The position numbers and the translations under genes are program-made. 8,172 nucleotides of DNA from CAKOSP01 sp964372145 (GTDB lineage: Bacteria > Bacillota_I > Bacilli_A > RF39 > UBA660), in NCBI GenBank assembly GCA_964372145.1, contig CAYJPM010000039.1:1-8172 (forward strand). The letters run 5' to 3'. Shown here in pieces: positions 1 through 5,980 of the stretch (positions within the stretch are counted from its first letter, which is position 1; every line of letters begins with the position of its first letter). The notes below the pieces were generated by a model. That model searched no databases, was not told the origin of the DNA, and saw nothing but the letters and a program-made list of their open reading frames with translations.

Positions 1-298
1 CACCATCTCTATAGTTAATTAAAGCTATATTAGCATTTCTATTTGGATCATATTCGATAGTAGCTACTCTACCAGTAACTCCATCTTTATTTCTTTTGAA
101 ATCAATAACACGGTATCTTTGTTTTGCTCCTCCACCAATGTGACGAACAGTCATTTTACCTTGATTATTTCTCCCACCTGTCTTACTTTTAATTGCAGTA
201 AGCTTTTTAGTAGGAGTATTAGTTGTTATTTCTGTATTTGCTAAAGTTGTCATTCCACGACGACCAGGTGTCGTTGGTTTATATTTTTTAATTGCCAT
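1..298 (-). CDS. rplB: 50S ribosomal protein L2, N-terminal part (cut by window edge)
   Basis: The 99 N-terminal residues of ribosomal protein L2 are visible, starting MAIKKYKPTTPGRRGMTT and continuing through the GGRNNQGKMTVRHIGGGAKQ region and the RVATIEYDPNRNANIALI segment, all typical of bacterial L2. The family is about 275 residues long, so roughly the first third is present; the rest lies beyond the left edge and the gene is not broken. L2 is a primary 23S rRNA-binding protein of the large subunit, needed for subunit association and the peptidyl transferase region. The ATG is 18 bases past the rplW stop and a GGGAGG ribosome binding site fills that gap. It is the fifth gene of the S10 operon here. 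Identification is certain. Confidence 0.97.
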   Translation of the reverse strand, partial: MAIKKYKPTTPGRRGMTTLANTEITTNTPTKKLTAIKSKTGGRNNQGKMTVRHIGGGAKQRYRVIDFKRNKDGVTGRVATIEYDPNRNANIALINYRDG

Positions 299-316
299 AT
301 TAACTTATCCTCCCTA

Positions 317-592
317 CTATAATTCGATAGATTGACCATCAACTAATGTAATAATTGCTTTTTTATAAGTTTTAGTCTCTCCAGCGTATTTTCCTACTCT
401 TCTTCTTTTTGGTTTAGTAATACTTGTATTAACAGTTTTTACTTTAACTCCAAAAGCTTCTTCAATAGCATTTTTTATTTGTGGTTTAGTAGCTTTTTTA
501 TTAGCTTTAAACACATAAACATTCTTTGATTTTAAATCCATTGATTTTTCTGTAATCACAGGTGCATATATAATATCACTATAATGTTTCAT
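317..592 (-). CDS. rplW: 50S ribosomal protein L23
   Basis: This 91-residue protein is full length for bacterial L23. It opens with the family signature DIIYAPVITEKS (residues 6-17), has the basic KPKRRRVGKYAG loop (about 60-71) that reaches into 23S rRNA, and ends with the conserved KKAIITLVDGQ strand. L23 binds 23S rRNA near the polypeptide exit tunnel and is known as the docking site for trigger factor and SRP. Its ATG shares one base with the rplD stop (TAATG), so translation is probably coupled. A GAGGAGG ribosome binding site lies inside the last codons of rplD. Nothing unusual was seen. Confidence 0.97.
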   Translation of the reverse strand: MKHYSDIIYAPVITEKSMDLKSKNVYVFKANKKATKPQIKNAIEEAFGVKVKTVNTSITKPKRRRVGKYAGETKTYKKAIITLVDGQSIEL

Positions 593-1215
593 TATTTAAG
601 CGCCTCCTCAATTTTTTCAACTGCAGTAACATCTGCTACTAATACATCAGCATTAGTAATATCTCTACAATTAATTTCATTTGCAAGTAAGTATCCAACA
701 TTTGCTAAATTTCTTCCTGCTAAATATAAATTTTCATTATCTTCACCTAAAACGAATAATACTTTCTTTTCAAGTTTTAATGCATTCATTATATTTAATA
801 TTTCTTTAGTTTTATTAGATTCTAAATTCATATTATCTAATACTACTAATTCTTTATCTAATGCTTTAAGAGTTAATGCACTCTTTAAAGCTAAAACTCT
901 TTCTTTTTTATTAATTTTGAAAGAATAATTTTTATTATCAACACCAAAAGCGATACCTCCGCCTCTCCATTGAACAGCTCTAATAGAACCTTGTCTTGCT
1001 CTACCAGTACCTTTTTGTTTCCAAGGTTTTCTTCCACCTCCAGAAACTTCTGCTCTAGATTTAGTTTTTCTAGTTCCTTGACGAGTTGCATCAAGTTGTA
1101 ATTTAATAGCCTTTTTTAAACAATCATTATTAACTTCAACATTCCATACAGAATCTTTTAAAGTTAAATCTTTTACTTTTTCACCTTTAAGGTTTTTAAC
1201 ACTTATCTTAGTCAT
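592..1215 (-). CDS. rplD: 50S ribosomal protein L4
   Basis: A 207-residue L4 (uL4) of normal family length. Residues about 45-90 hold the hallmark extended loop (GTRKTKSRAEVSGGGRKPW, then KQKGTGRARQGSIRAVQW and GGGIAFG), which lines the exit tunnel in known ribosome structures. The C-terminal half has the usual alpha/beta globular fold, with the NVGYLLANEINCRDITNADVLV segment conserved in the family. In Gammaproteobacteria L4 also represses its own S10 operon by binding the operon leader. That is relevant because this operon has a structured leader, but a role here is inference. The start follows the rplC stop by 20 bases with an AGAGAGG binding site, and the stop overlaps the rplW start by one base. 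Confidence 0.97.
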   Translation of the reverse strand: MTKISVKNLKGEKVKDLTLKDSVWNVEVNNDCLKKAIKLQLDATRQGTRKTKSRAEVSGGGRKPWKQKGTGRARQGSIRAVQWRGGGIAFGVDNKNYSFKINKKERVLALKSALTLKALDKELVVLDNMNLESNKTKEILNIMNALKLEKKVLFVLGEDNENLYLAGRNLANVGYLLANEINCRDITNADVLVADVTAVEKIEEALK

Positions 1216-1235
1216 ATTAATCCTCTCTAGAAGCC

Positions 1236-2003
1236 CTATTTGTTTTCTTCTTCAGTTACTTCAGTATTTTCTTCTACTACAGGAGCTTCAACAGCTTCTT
1301 CAGTAGCAACTTCAGTTTCTACAACTTCATCCACAATAGTTTCAACTTCATAAGTTAAAATTTCTTTTGGATTAGCTTTACGATTGTTTTTAACGGCACT
1401 TCTTACTAATACTAATGTACCTTTAGCTCCTGGAATGTTTCCACTTACTAAAATGTAATTTTCATCAGCATTTACTTCTATAATTTCTAGGTTTTGAACA
1501 GTTACTGTTTCAGCTCCCATATGTCCAGGTAATTTCTTACCTTTAGGTACTCTCATGTATAACATTGTACCCATTGAACCAGGTCCTCTATGGTAATGTG
1601 AACCATGAGTCATAGGTCCTCTTGATTGATTATGTCTTTTGATAACCCCTTGGAACCCTTTACCTTTACTAGTTCCAGTTGCATCTACAACATCTCCTAC
1701 TGCAAAAACTTCTGCACTAATAACGTCTCCTAAATTATAAGAGCCTTCAAAATCTCTTATTTCTTTTACGAAGCGCTTAGGATTTGTGTTTGCTTTTTTT
1801 GCATTACCGATAGCGGCTTTGCTTGAATTTTTTTCTTTTTTGTCAAATACGCCTAACTTTAATGAATTATAACCATCTGTTTCAACAGTTTTAACTTGCA
1901 TTACAACATTTGGTTCAACTTCTACTACAGTAACAGGTATTAATTTACCATCTTTAGTAAAAACTTGAGTCATTCCAGCTTTGCGTCCTAAGATTCCTTT
2001 CAT
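1236..2003 (-). CDS. rplC: 50S ribosomal protein L3 with an acidic C-terminal extension
   Basis: A 255-residue L3 (uL3). The family core is complete: MKGILGRKAGMTQVF at the N-terminus, the GTSKGKGFQGVIKRHN segment (about 110-125), the loop rich in His and Gly GPMTHGSHYHRGPGSMG (129-145), and the GNIPGAKGTLVLVRSAVK end of the core (about 188-205). Bacterial L3 is usually about 205-215 residues. Here the core is followed by roughly 35-39 extra residues (about 217-255) that are strongly acidic: residues 221-255 contain 14 Glu/Asp and a single Lys. The extension is in frame and ends at a normal TAG, so it is not a frameshift artefact of a neighbouring gene. L3 is an early assembly protein near the peptidyl transferase centre. 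The start has a GAAGGAGAG binding site 17 bases past rpsJ. Confidence 0.97.
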   Translation of the reverse strand: MKGILGRKAGMTQVFTKDGKLIPVTVVEVEPNVVMQVKTVETDGYNSLKLGVFDKKEKNSSKAAIGNAKKANTNPKRFVKEIRDFEGSYNLGDVISAEVFAVGDVVDATGTSKGKGFQGVIKRHNQSRGPMTHGSHYHRGPGSMGTMLYMRVPKGKKLPGHMGAETVTVQNLEIIEVNADENYILVSGNIPGAKGTLVLVRSAVKNNRKANPKEILTYEVETIVDEVVETEVATEEAVEAPVVEENTEVTEEENK

Positions 2004-2020
2004 CTTTTTCTCTCCTTCTC

Positions 2021-2329
2021 TTATAATTTAATATTGATGTCTACACCACTTGGTAAATCTAAGTGTGTAAGTGCATCTACAGTTTCTTTACTAGGTTCTT
2101 TGATATCAATTAATCTCTTATGAGTTCTTTTTTCAAATTGCTCTCTAGCATCCTTGTATTTGTGTACAGCTCTAAGTACAGTAACTTTTTCAATTTCTGT
2201 AGGAAGAGGTACTGGTCCAGAAACTACTCCACCAGTTCTTTTAACAGTTTCAAGTATTTTACCAGCAGCTAAATCTAATAATCTGTGATCAAACGCTTTT
2301 AAAACTATTCTTACTTTTTGTTTTGACAT
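2021..2329 (-). CDS. rpsJ: 30S ribosomal protein S10
   Basis: A 102-residue S10 (uS10) of standard length, recognised by KVRIVLKAFDHRLLD near the N-terminus, the SGPVPLPTEIEKVTVLR motif in the middle, and HKRLIDIKEPSKETVDAL with LDLPSGVDINIKL at the end. S10 is a 30S head protein and also takes part in transcription antitermination as NusE. It is the first gene of its operon. The chosen ATG begins MSKQKVRIV and is preceded by AAAGGAGG, with nine bases between GGAGG and the ATG. A second ATG seven bases upstream is in another frame and is not used. A promoter and structured leader lie upstream. Confidence 0.98.
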   Translation of the reverse strand: MSKQKVRIVLKAFDHRLLDLAAGKILETVKRTGGVVSGPVPLPTEIEKVTVLRAVHKYKDAREQFEKRTHKRLIDIKEPSKETVDALTHLDLPSGVDINIKL

Positions 2330-2336
2330 TCTTCAT

Positions 2337-2377
2337 GTCCTCCTTTCGCATATATCTAGTATATACTTGCTCAGGAC
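2337..2377 (-). promoter_or_regulatory. Helix that can sequester the rpsJ Shine-Dalgarno
   Basis: Reading the minus strand, GTCCT (2377-2373) is the exact complement of AGGAC (2341-2337), and the latter overlaps the 3' part of the rpsJ Shine-Dalgarno AGGAGG (2344-2339). Between the two arms a small A/U hairpin can form (2365-2361 with 2355-2351, loop 2360-2356), which would bring them together. If it folds, ribosome access to rpsJ would be reduced. Only five base pairs are seen in the outer helix, so this is a candidate switch, not an established one. Confidence 0.4.
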
Positions 2378-2385
2378 GAATTTAC

Positions 2386-2430
2386 CCGAATTACACGATA
2401 AGTGTTAAACAACTTATCCTAGTGTATCGG
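2386..2430 (-). promoter_or_regulatory. Structured hairpin in the S10 operon leader
   Basis: On the minus strand this element folds into one long stem. CCGA (2430-2427) pairs with TCGG (2389-2386), TACAC (2426-2422) with GTGTA (2396-2392), and GATAAGT (2418-2412) with ACTTATC (2403-2397). A three-base bulge (2421-2419) and a two-base bulge (2391-2390) interrupt it, and the apical loop has eight bases. No run of T follows, so it is not an intrinsic terminator. A bulged, imperfect stem in the 5' leader of a ribosomal protein operon is the usual form of an autoregulatory protein-binding leader. The ligand is unknown; L4, encoded in the same operon, is the obvious candidate by analogy with Gammaproteobacteria. 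Confidence 0.55.
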
Positions 2431-2465
2431 CAACCTCGTACATCATAGCCAGTCATACGTACATA

Positions 2466-2494
2466 AGTATACCACAACAAACCTAGTAAAACAA
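2466..2494 (-). promoter_or_regulatory. Promoter of the S10 ribosomal operon
   Basis: On the minus strand a -35 box TTGTTT (2494-2489) is separated by exactly 17 bases from a -10 box TATACT (2471-2466). The -10 box is preceded by TGG, giving an extended -10. A/T-rich tracts just upstream (about 2500-2520) could act as an UP element. Transcription would start near 2459, leaving a leader of about 130 nt before rpsJ. Confidence 0.75.
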
Positions 2495-2519
2495 GGGGTT
2501 TTTTAATATTTTTTAACAT

Positions 2520-2551
2520 AATAAAACAAAGTATTTCTACTTCGTTTTATT
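2520..2551 (-). terminator. Intrinsic terminator after gpmI
   Basis: Just past the gpmI stop, the minus strand reads CGAAGTA-GAAA-TACTTTG: a seven-pair stem with one G-U pair and a GNRA tetraloop. It is followed by TTTTATT and preceded by AATAAAA, which extends the pairing. This is a standard intrinsic terminator layout and separates gpmI from the S10 operon promoter. Confidence 0.75.
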
Positions 2552-2556
2552 AATAT

Positions 2557-4026
2557 TTATTTAATTAAAATGTCAGTGTCTTGCATTTCTTTCGGAACAG
2601 CAATATCCATATAATTTAAAATAGTAGGCGCTACCATTGTTAAATCACCAGAATCTTTAAGTGATATATTATTATCTCTTATTACAAATGGTACTTTAGA
2701 AGTAGTATGTGTTGTACAGATTTTTCCTTCTTCATCTAACATGATATCTGCGTTACCATGATCAGCTAATAGTATTACTTTATAGAAATTATCATCTGCA
2801 ACTTCAAATATTTTTCCTAAACAAATATCAACAGCCTTACACGCATTAACAGTTGCCTCAAAATTACCTGTATGGCCAACCATATCAGTATTAGCGAAAT
2901 TAGCTAATATAAAATCATAATCTTCTTCCATAGCAGTACATATTTGTTTTGTAACTGCAACAGCGCTCATCTCTGGTTTTAAATCATAAGTTTTAACATT
3001 AGGAGAATCAACTTCAATTTTTTTACATTTGTTAATTTCACCTTCATATCCTCCATCAAAAAAATATGTTACATGAGGATATTTTTCACTTTCAGATATT
3101 CTAATTTGAGTCATATCTAAATAAGATAAATATAAACCTAAAGGATTATCTATTTTACTATGCTCTGTAAAATTAATGGTCTGAATGTTATTATCAACAG
3201 GAAGAAAAGAATATATTTCTAAATTATTAAAAGTATTGTTAGCTAATAACGATAATATTTGTTTTGCACGATCTGCTCTGTAATTCATCCAAATAACTAC
3301 ATCATTATCTTTTATTTTATTTGTAGAGTTAGTAATAATAGGTTTAATAAATTCATCTGTAATTCCAGATTCATAACTAGTTAAAATAGTTTTTTTAACA
3401 TCTAATGAACTAATACCTATACCATTTACTATTAAATCATAATATATTTTAGTTCTATCCATATTATCATCTCTATCCATAGCATAATATCTACCACAAA
3501 CAGAAGTAATATCACCAACTTTTAATTCATTAATAGCATTCTGTAATCTTTCAATATAATTATTAGCAGAATGAACATCAGTATCTCTACCATCAGTTAT
3601 TAAATGAAAATGAATTTTTGTTATTCCATTTTTAACTAATATATCAAATAATTTAACAAAATGATTTATATTTGAATGAACATTACCATCACTAAGTAAT
3701 CCAACAATATGAAAATCTTTATCTTTCTTTAATAACATATTATTAAATTTATCATTATTTACATATTCAGTTTCTAAAAAATCTGTAACTATCATTTCAT
3801 TTTGTTTAATTAATCTTCCAGCACCTATTGTTGTATGTCCAACTTCACTATTACCAAATTGACCTTCTTCTAAACCAACACTTCTACCTGAAGCTTCTAA
3901 CTTAGAATGAGGATAATCTTTCCATAATTCGTTAAAATTAGTCATATCAGCTTGTTTAATGGCATTACCATGTTCATCATTTCTTAAACCAAAACCATCT
4001 AATATAATTGTCAATACTTTTTTCAA
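2557..4026 (-). CDS. gpmI: 2,3-bisphosphoglycerate-independent phosphoglycerate mutase
   Basis: A 489-residue iPGM, slightly shorter than the usual 505-515. It interconverts 3-phosphoglycerate and 2-phosphoglycerate in glycolysis, using two metal ions (usually Mn) and a phosphoserine intermediate. Key residues are visible: Asp10 in ILDGFGLR; the phosphoserine nucleophile Ser60 in GNSEVGHTTIGAGR; the substrate-binding TDGRDTD (145-150 region), CGRYYAMDRD (177-186) and NYRADR (248-253); and the phosphatase-domain metal ligands in ANTDMVGH (Asp381, His385), ADHGN (Asp422, His423) and TTHTT (His440). The start codon is TTG at 4026, chosen because KKVLTIILDGFGL follows at once and AAAGAGG lies about nine bases upstream. 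It stands alone between its own promoter and terminator. Confidence 0.97.
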   Translation of the reverse strand: MKKVLTIILDGFGLRNDEHGNAIKQADMTNFNELWKDYPHSKLEASGRSVGLEEGQFGNSEVGHTTIGAGRLIKQNEMIVTDFLETEYVNNDKFNNMLLKKDKDFHIVGLLSDGNVHSNINHFVKLFDILVKNGITKIHFHLITDGRDTDVHSANNYIERLQNAINELKVGDITSVCGRYYAMDRDDNMDRTKIYYDLIVNGIGISSLDVKKTILTSYESGITDEFIKPIITNSTNKIKDNDVVIWMNYRADRAKQILSLLANNTFNNLEIYSFLPVDNNIQTINFTEHSKIDNPLGLYLSYLDMTQIRISESEKYPHVTYFFDGGYEGEINKCKKIEVDSPNVKTYDLKPEMSAVAVTKQICTAMEEDYDFILANFANTDMVGHTGNFEATVNACKAVDICLGKIFEVADDNFYKVILLADHGNADIMLDEEGKICTTHTTSKVPFVIRDNNISLKDSGDLTMVAPTILNYMDIAVPKEMQDTDILIK

Positions 4027-4049
4027 AATTTATCGCCTCTTTACATAAA

Positions 4050-4078
4050 ATAATATCATAAATCAAAAATTATTTCCA
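4050..4078 (-). promoter_or_regulatory. Probable gpmI promoter
   Basis: On the minus strand TGGAAA (4078-4073) lies 17 bases from TATTAT (4055-4050), and the latter is preceded by TGA (extended -10). It sits directly after the hpf terminator and about 24 bases before the TTG start of gpmI, leaving room for the AAAGAGG binding site. The -35 is weak (four of six matches). Confidence 0.55.
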
Positions 4079-4079
4079 C

Positions 4080-4110
4080 AAAAAAAAATAGAAGTGTTTA
4101 ACTTCTATTT
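4080..4110 (-). terminator. Intrinsic terminator of hpf, overlapping its stop codon
   Basis: The minus strand reads AAATAGAAGT, then a five-base loop, then ACTTCTATTT: a perfect ten-pair stem (4110-4101 with 4095-4086) followed by further T residues to 4080. The TAG stop codon of hpf (4107-4105) is inside the 5' arm of the stem, so the hairpin begins before translation ends. Confidence 0.9.
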
Positions 4111-4632
4111 AACATTTATTATTCCGAACTTGTCATCTTTTCTTTTATATAAAACAGATACACATTCTTCGTCCACATTCTTAAATACAAAGAAATCATG
4201 ATTTACTAGTTGCATTTGAAGCATAGCTTCTTCTTCATCCATCGGTTTTATATTCAATTCTTTTCTTTTAATTATATCTAATTTCTCTTCTTCAAATTCT
4301 TCATCTTCTAATTCAGGATTAAATAATACCGCATGCTTGTATCTATCACTGATCTTACTTTTATGTTTAGTTATTTGTCTTTCTAAAATATCCATTACTA
4401 AATCTATCGACGCATATAAATCCGTATGACTAACTTCCGCTCTTAGCATAAAGTTATCAGTTGGTATTGTAACTTCAATAGTTTGTAAATTATTTTTGAC
4501 CCTTACATTAATGACAGCTTTTAAATTGTCAGCATTATCAAAGTATTTATCGATTCTAACCATCTTTTCATCAATATACTCTTTGATTGCTTTTGTAACT
4601 ACAAGTTTATCACCATGAATTTGTAGTTTCAT
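4105..4632 (-). CDS. hpf: Long-form ribosome hibernation promoting factor (HPF)
   Basis: A 175-residue long HPF. Residues 1 to about 100 form the RaiA/HPF (S30AE) domain, beginning MKLQIHGDKLVVTKAIKEYIDEK, which binds in the 30S decoding region. An acidic linker (about 107-117, LEDEEFEEEKL) follows, then the C-terminal dimerisation domain (about 120-175) with the typical IKRKELNIKPMDEEEAMLQM and NHDFFVFKN segments and the closing KFGIINVK. In Bacillota the long form pairs two 70S ribosomes into inactive 100S dimers in stationary phase or stress. The start has a GGAAGGTGAT binding site. The gene has its own extended -10 promoter and terminator and is therefore probably monocistronic. Also called yvyD in Bacillus. 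Confidence 0.95.
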   Translation of the reverse strand: MKLQIHGDKLVVTKAIKEYIDEKMVRIDKYFDNADNLKAVINVRVKNNLQTIEVTIPTDNFMLRAEVSHTDLYASIDLVMDILERQITKHKSKISDRYKHAVLFNPELEDEEFEEEKLDIIKRKELNIKPMDEEEAMLQMQLVNHDFFVFKNVDEECVSVLYKRKDDKFGIINVK

Positions 4633-4652
4633 ATTATCACCTTCCTAATTAT

Positions 4653-4661
4653 ATTATAGCA
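4653..4661 (-). promoter_or_regulatory. Extended -10 promoter of hpf
   Basis: The minus strand carries TGCTATAAT (4661-4653), a perfect -10 hexamer with the TGn extension, about 20 bases before the hpf ATG. No good -35 box is seen at 16-18 bases upstream, which is common for extended -10 promoters. No stress sigma-factor (SigB-type) box was recognised. Confidence 0.6.
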
Positions 4662-4693
4662 CTACTTATTATAAAATACCACATATTATAGTA

Positions 4694-4715
4694 TAAAAAA
4701 ACTGCACTAGGCAGT
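4694..4715 (-). terminator. Intrinsic terminator of the cold-shock gene
   Basis: Right after the stop codon the minus strand reads ACTGC-CTAGT-GCAGT followed by T residues. The five G/C-containing pairs are flanked by A and T tracts that can lengthen the stem. Confidence 0.8.
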
Positions 4716-4720
4716 ATTTT

Positions 4721-4933
4721 TTACACTAATACATTTTGTTTTTCGACAACTTCTATAGCTTGCAATCCTTTTGATGTTTCAATTAGTGTAAAATTTACTT
4801 CTACGCCTTCATCTAAAGTTTTATAGCCATCTTTTACTATTGCTGAATAATGAACAAAAATATCTTCTAACTCTTGATATTCTATAAATCCATATCCTTT
4901 TTCATTGTTGAACCACTTAACTCTACCTATCAT
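4721..4933 (-). CDS. Cold-shock domain protein (Csp family)
   Basis: A 70-residue single cold-shock domain (OB fold), the usual length for Csp proteins. It has the opening GRVKWFNNEKGYGFIEY, which contains RNP1 (KGYGFIEY, residues 12-19), and RNP2 in DIFVHYSAI (24-32). The last strand, GLQAIEVV, is also typical. Such proteins bind single-stranded RNA/DNA and act as RNA chaperones; they need not be cold-induced. Two adjacent ATGs (4936 and 4933) follow an AAAGAGGTGG binding site. The second is chosen because its spacing is better and it gives the typical M-x-G-x-V-K-W-F start, but the first is possible and adds only one Met. Which csp paralogue it is cannot be told. It is divergent from agrB. 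Confidence 0.93.
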   Translation of the reverse strand: MIGRVKWFNNEKGYGFIEYQELEDIFVHYSAIVKDGYKTLDEGVEVNFTLIETSKGLQAIEVVEKQNVLV

Positions 4934-5031
4934 CATCGCCACCTCTTTTCTTTGTTCTAGAGTAACACAATGAAAATGCACACTGCAACATATTTCGTAG
5001 TCTAAAATTCGACATTTTCTAACACAACGTC

Positions 5032-5040
5032 ATCATAGCA
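5032..5040 (-). promoter_or_regulatory. Candidate promoter for the cold-shock gene
   Basis: The minus strand has TGCTATGAT (5040-5032), an extended -10 with five of six hexamer matches and no clear -35. It would give a leader of about 90 nt before the csp start. The gap between the divergent csp and agrB genes (4937-5222) otherwise shows no gene, only A/T-rich sequence. A long csp leader would fit the family, but this call is tentative. Confidence 0.3.
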
Positions 5041-5101
5041 AATATAAAATTTTTATTTATTTAAAACGTCTTAATATATTATTTTTATACCTGAAATATA
5101 T

Positions 5102-5133
5102 TTGAAATCTATTACTTTTTTTGAATTTATATT
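5102..5133 (+). promoter_or_regulatory. Candidate agrBD promoter with a long spacer
   Basis: TTGAAA (5102-5107) and TATATT (5128-5133) are separated by 20 bases, longer than the 17 optimum. Over-long spacers are a known feature of AgrA-activated promoters in Staphylococcus (P2 and P3), so this is a reasonable place for an AgrA-dependent start. An alternative is an extended -10, TGCTATTAT at 5189-5197, without a clear -35. I could not recognise a pair of AgrA/LytTR direct repeats upstream, so both are weak candidates. Confidence 0.25.
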
Positions 5134-5222
5134 TTAAGACAAAATACAACTATTTTCATTCAACCAAAATTTTATCAAAAATTAAATCTGCTATTATTGA
5201 AATAGTAAAGGAATTATTTAAT

Positions 5223-5828
5223 ATGAAAGAAGCGTTTTTGAATTTTTCAATTAAAAAACTTAAAGTCAAAAATAATTTGTCTGAAAGTGATGAAAGAATA
5301 TGTAGATATTCATTAGAAATAATATATAGCCTAGTAACAAAAATATCAACAATATTATTAATATCATATTTACTAAATATATTTTATGAATCTTTACTAC
5401 TACTATTATTTTATACAATATTAAGAATATTTTCAGGAGGTATTCACGCATCCAGTAATTTATATTGTTGGATTACTAGTATTGTTATATACATAATAAT
5501 ACCTATATTAATAAAGTATGGTAATTTTGAAAACTTACCTTACTACATATTGTTAATTTTGTTTTCAACACTATTAATAGTATATTCACCATCAGATACA
5601 GAAAAAAAACCAATGATAAGAGAAGAAAAAAGAAAAAGAAATAAAAAAATCACCGGAATAATCACTATATTATATTTAGTGATTTCAATTATGATAGATA
5701 ATGCATTAATAGAAAACACTATTATTTATGCCATTTTTTTACAAGCAATATGCGTTAATCCGCTTACATATAAATTATTTGATATGCAGTACAATAATTA
5801 TTTGTACTACAAATCAACTAAGGTTTAA
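5223..5828 (+). CDS. agrB: AgrB-type accessory gene regulator, peptide-processing membrane protease
   Basis: A 201-residue integral membrane protein of the AgrB family. It removes the C-terminal tail of AgrD, forming an enzyme thioester that is then passed to the ring nucleophile. The catalytic pair is visible in FSGGIHASSNLYCW: His75 and Cys82, spaced seven apart like His77/Cys84 of S. aureus. The family motif YSPSDTEKKP (121-130) and the basic stretch after it are present. Hydrophobic segments lie at about 33-70, 84-97, 105-121, 143-158 and 163-178. ATG 5223 is chosen because AAAGGA lies ten bases upstream and the family N-terminus fits; an open frame from a TTG at 5121 has no binding site. 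agrD follows 36 bases later, presumably in the same transcript. Both catalytic residues are intact, so the enzyme looks active. Confidence 0.93.
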   Translation: MKEAFLNFSIKKLKVKNNLSESDERICRYSLEIIYSLVTKISTILLISYLLNIFYESLLLLLFYTILRIFSGGIHASSNLYCWITSIVIYIIIPILIKYGNFENLPYYILLILFSTLLIVYSPSDTEKKPMIREEKRKRNKKITGIITILYLVISIMIDNALIENTIIYAIFLQAICVNPLTYKLFDMQYNNYLYYKSTKV

Positions 5829-5864
5829 AGGATAAATATAGATTTAAACAGAAAGGAGAATAAA

Positions 5865-5969
5865 ATGTTAGTAGATTTACTTAAAGGTATAGCAACTAAT
5901 TCTGGAAAAGAAGCGTTCACTGCTATTTCTATATGGGATGAACCAGTTTGTCCAGAAGAATTATTATAA
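5865..5969 (+). CDS. agrD: AgrD-type autoinducer peptide precursor (non-canonical, no Cys at the ring position)
   Basis: A 34-codon gene with a strong AAAGGAG site six bases before its ATG, 36 bases after agrB. The product has a short amphipathic N-terminus (MLVDLLKGIA, residues 1-10), as AgrD precursors need for membrane association. It ends in TAISIWDEPVCPEELL (19-34). The final DEPVCPEEL matches, residue for residue in type, the cleaved tail of S. aureus AgrD (DEVEVPKEL) and of Lactobacillus LamD (FETKIPDEL). On that alignment the signal ends at Trp24 and the five-residue ring would be AISIW (20-24), compared with CVGIW in LamD. The ring Cys is therefore Ala20, and the only Cys (Cys29) is in the tail. 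Ser22 or Thr19 could be alternative nucleophiles. The precursor is shorter than the usual 40-50 residues. The identity as the AgrD of this locus is well supported by position, size and tail; the structure of the mature peptide is unknown. Confidence 0.88.
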   Translation: MLVDLLKGIATNSGKEAFTAISIWDEPVCPEELL

Positions 5970-5980
5970 TTAAATATATG

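Noticed and set aside
584..928. Open frame of 114 codons on the plus strand, opposite rplD
   Set aside because: It lies fully antisense to the well-supported L4 gene, has no ribosome binding site and low-complexity Ser/Phe/Leu content.
891..1094. Minus-strand open frame of 67 codons inside rplD
   Set aside because: It is an alternate frame of the L4 coding region with no independent start signal.
2396..2459. Short reading frames (10 and 21 codons) in the S10 leader, possible leader peptides
   Set aside because: None has a Shine-Dalgarno, and they overlap the long hairpin, which better explains the sequence.
4934..4981. N-terminal extension of the cold-shock protein
   Set aside because: The added residues are not part of the cold-shock domain and the AAAGAGGTGG binding site lies inside the extension, just before the ATG pair.
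5026..5070. AACGTC repeated at 5026-5031 and 5065-5070 as a possible AgrA (LytTR) site
   Set aside because: The spacing is 39 bases instead of the about 21 expected for LytTR direct repeats, and the flanking bases do not fit the known AgrA consensus.
5121..5222. N-terminal extension of agrB from a TTG codon
   Set aside because: There is no Shine-Dalgarno at the TTG, whereas ATG 5223 has AAAGGA at good spacing and gives a normal AgrB N-terminus.
5266..5451. Minus-strand hydrophobic open frame of 61 codons, opposite agrB
   Set aside because: It is antisense to the membrane-coding part of agrB; A/T-rich complement produces Leu/Ile-rich frames by chance.
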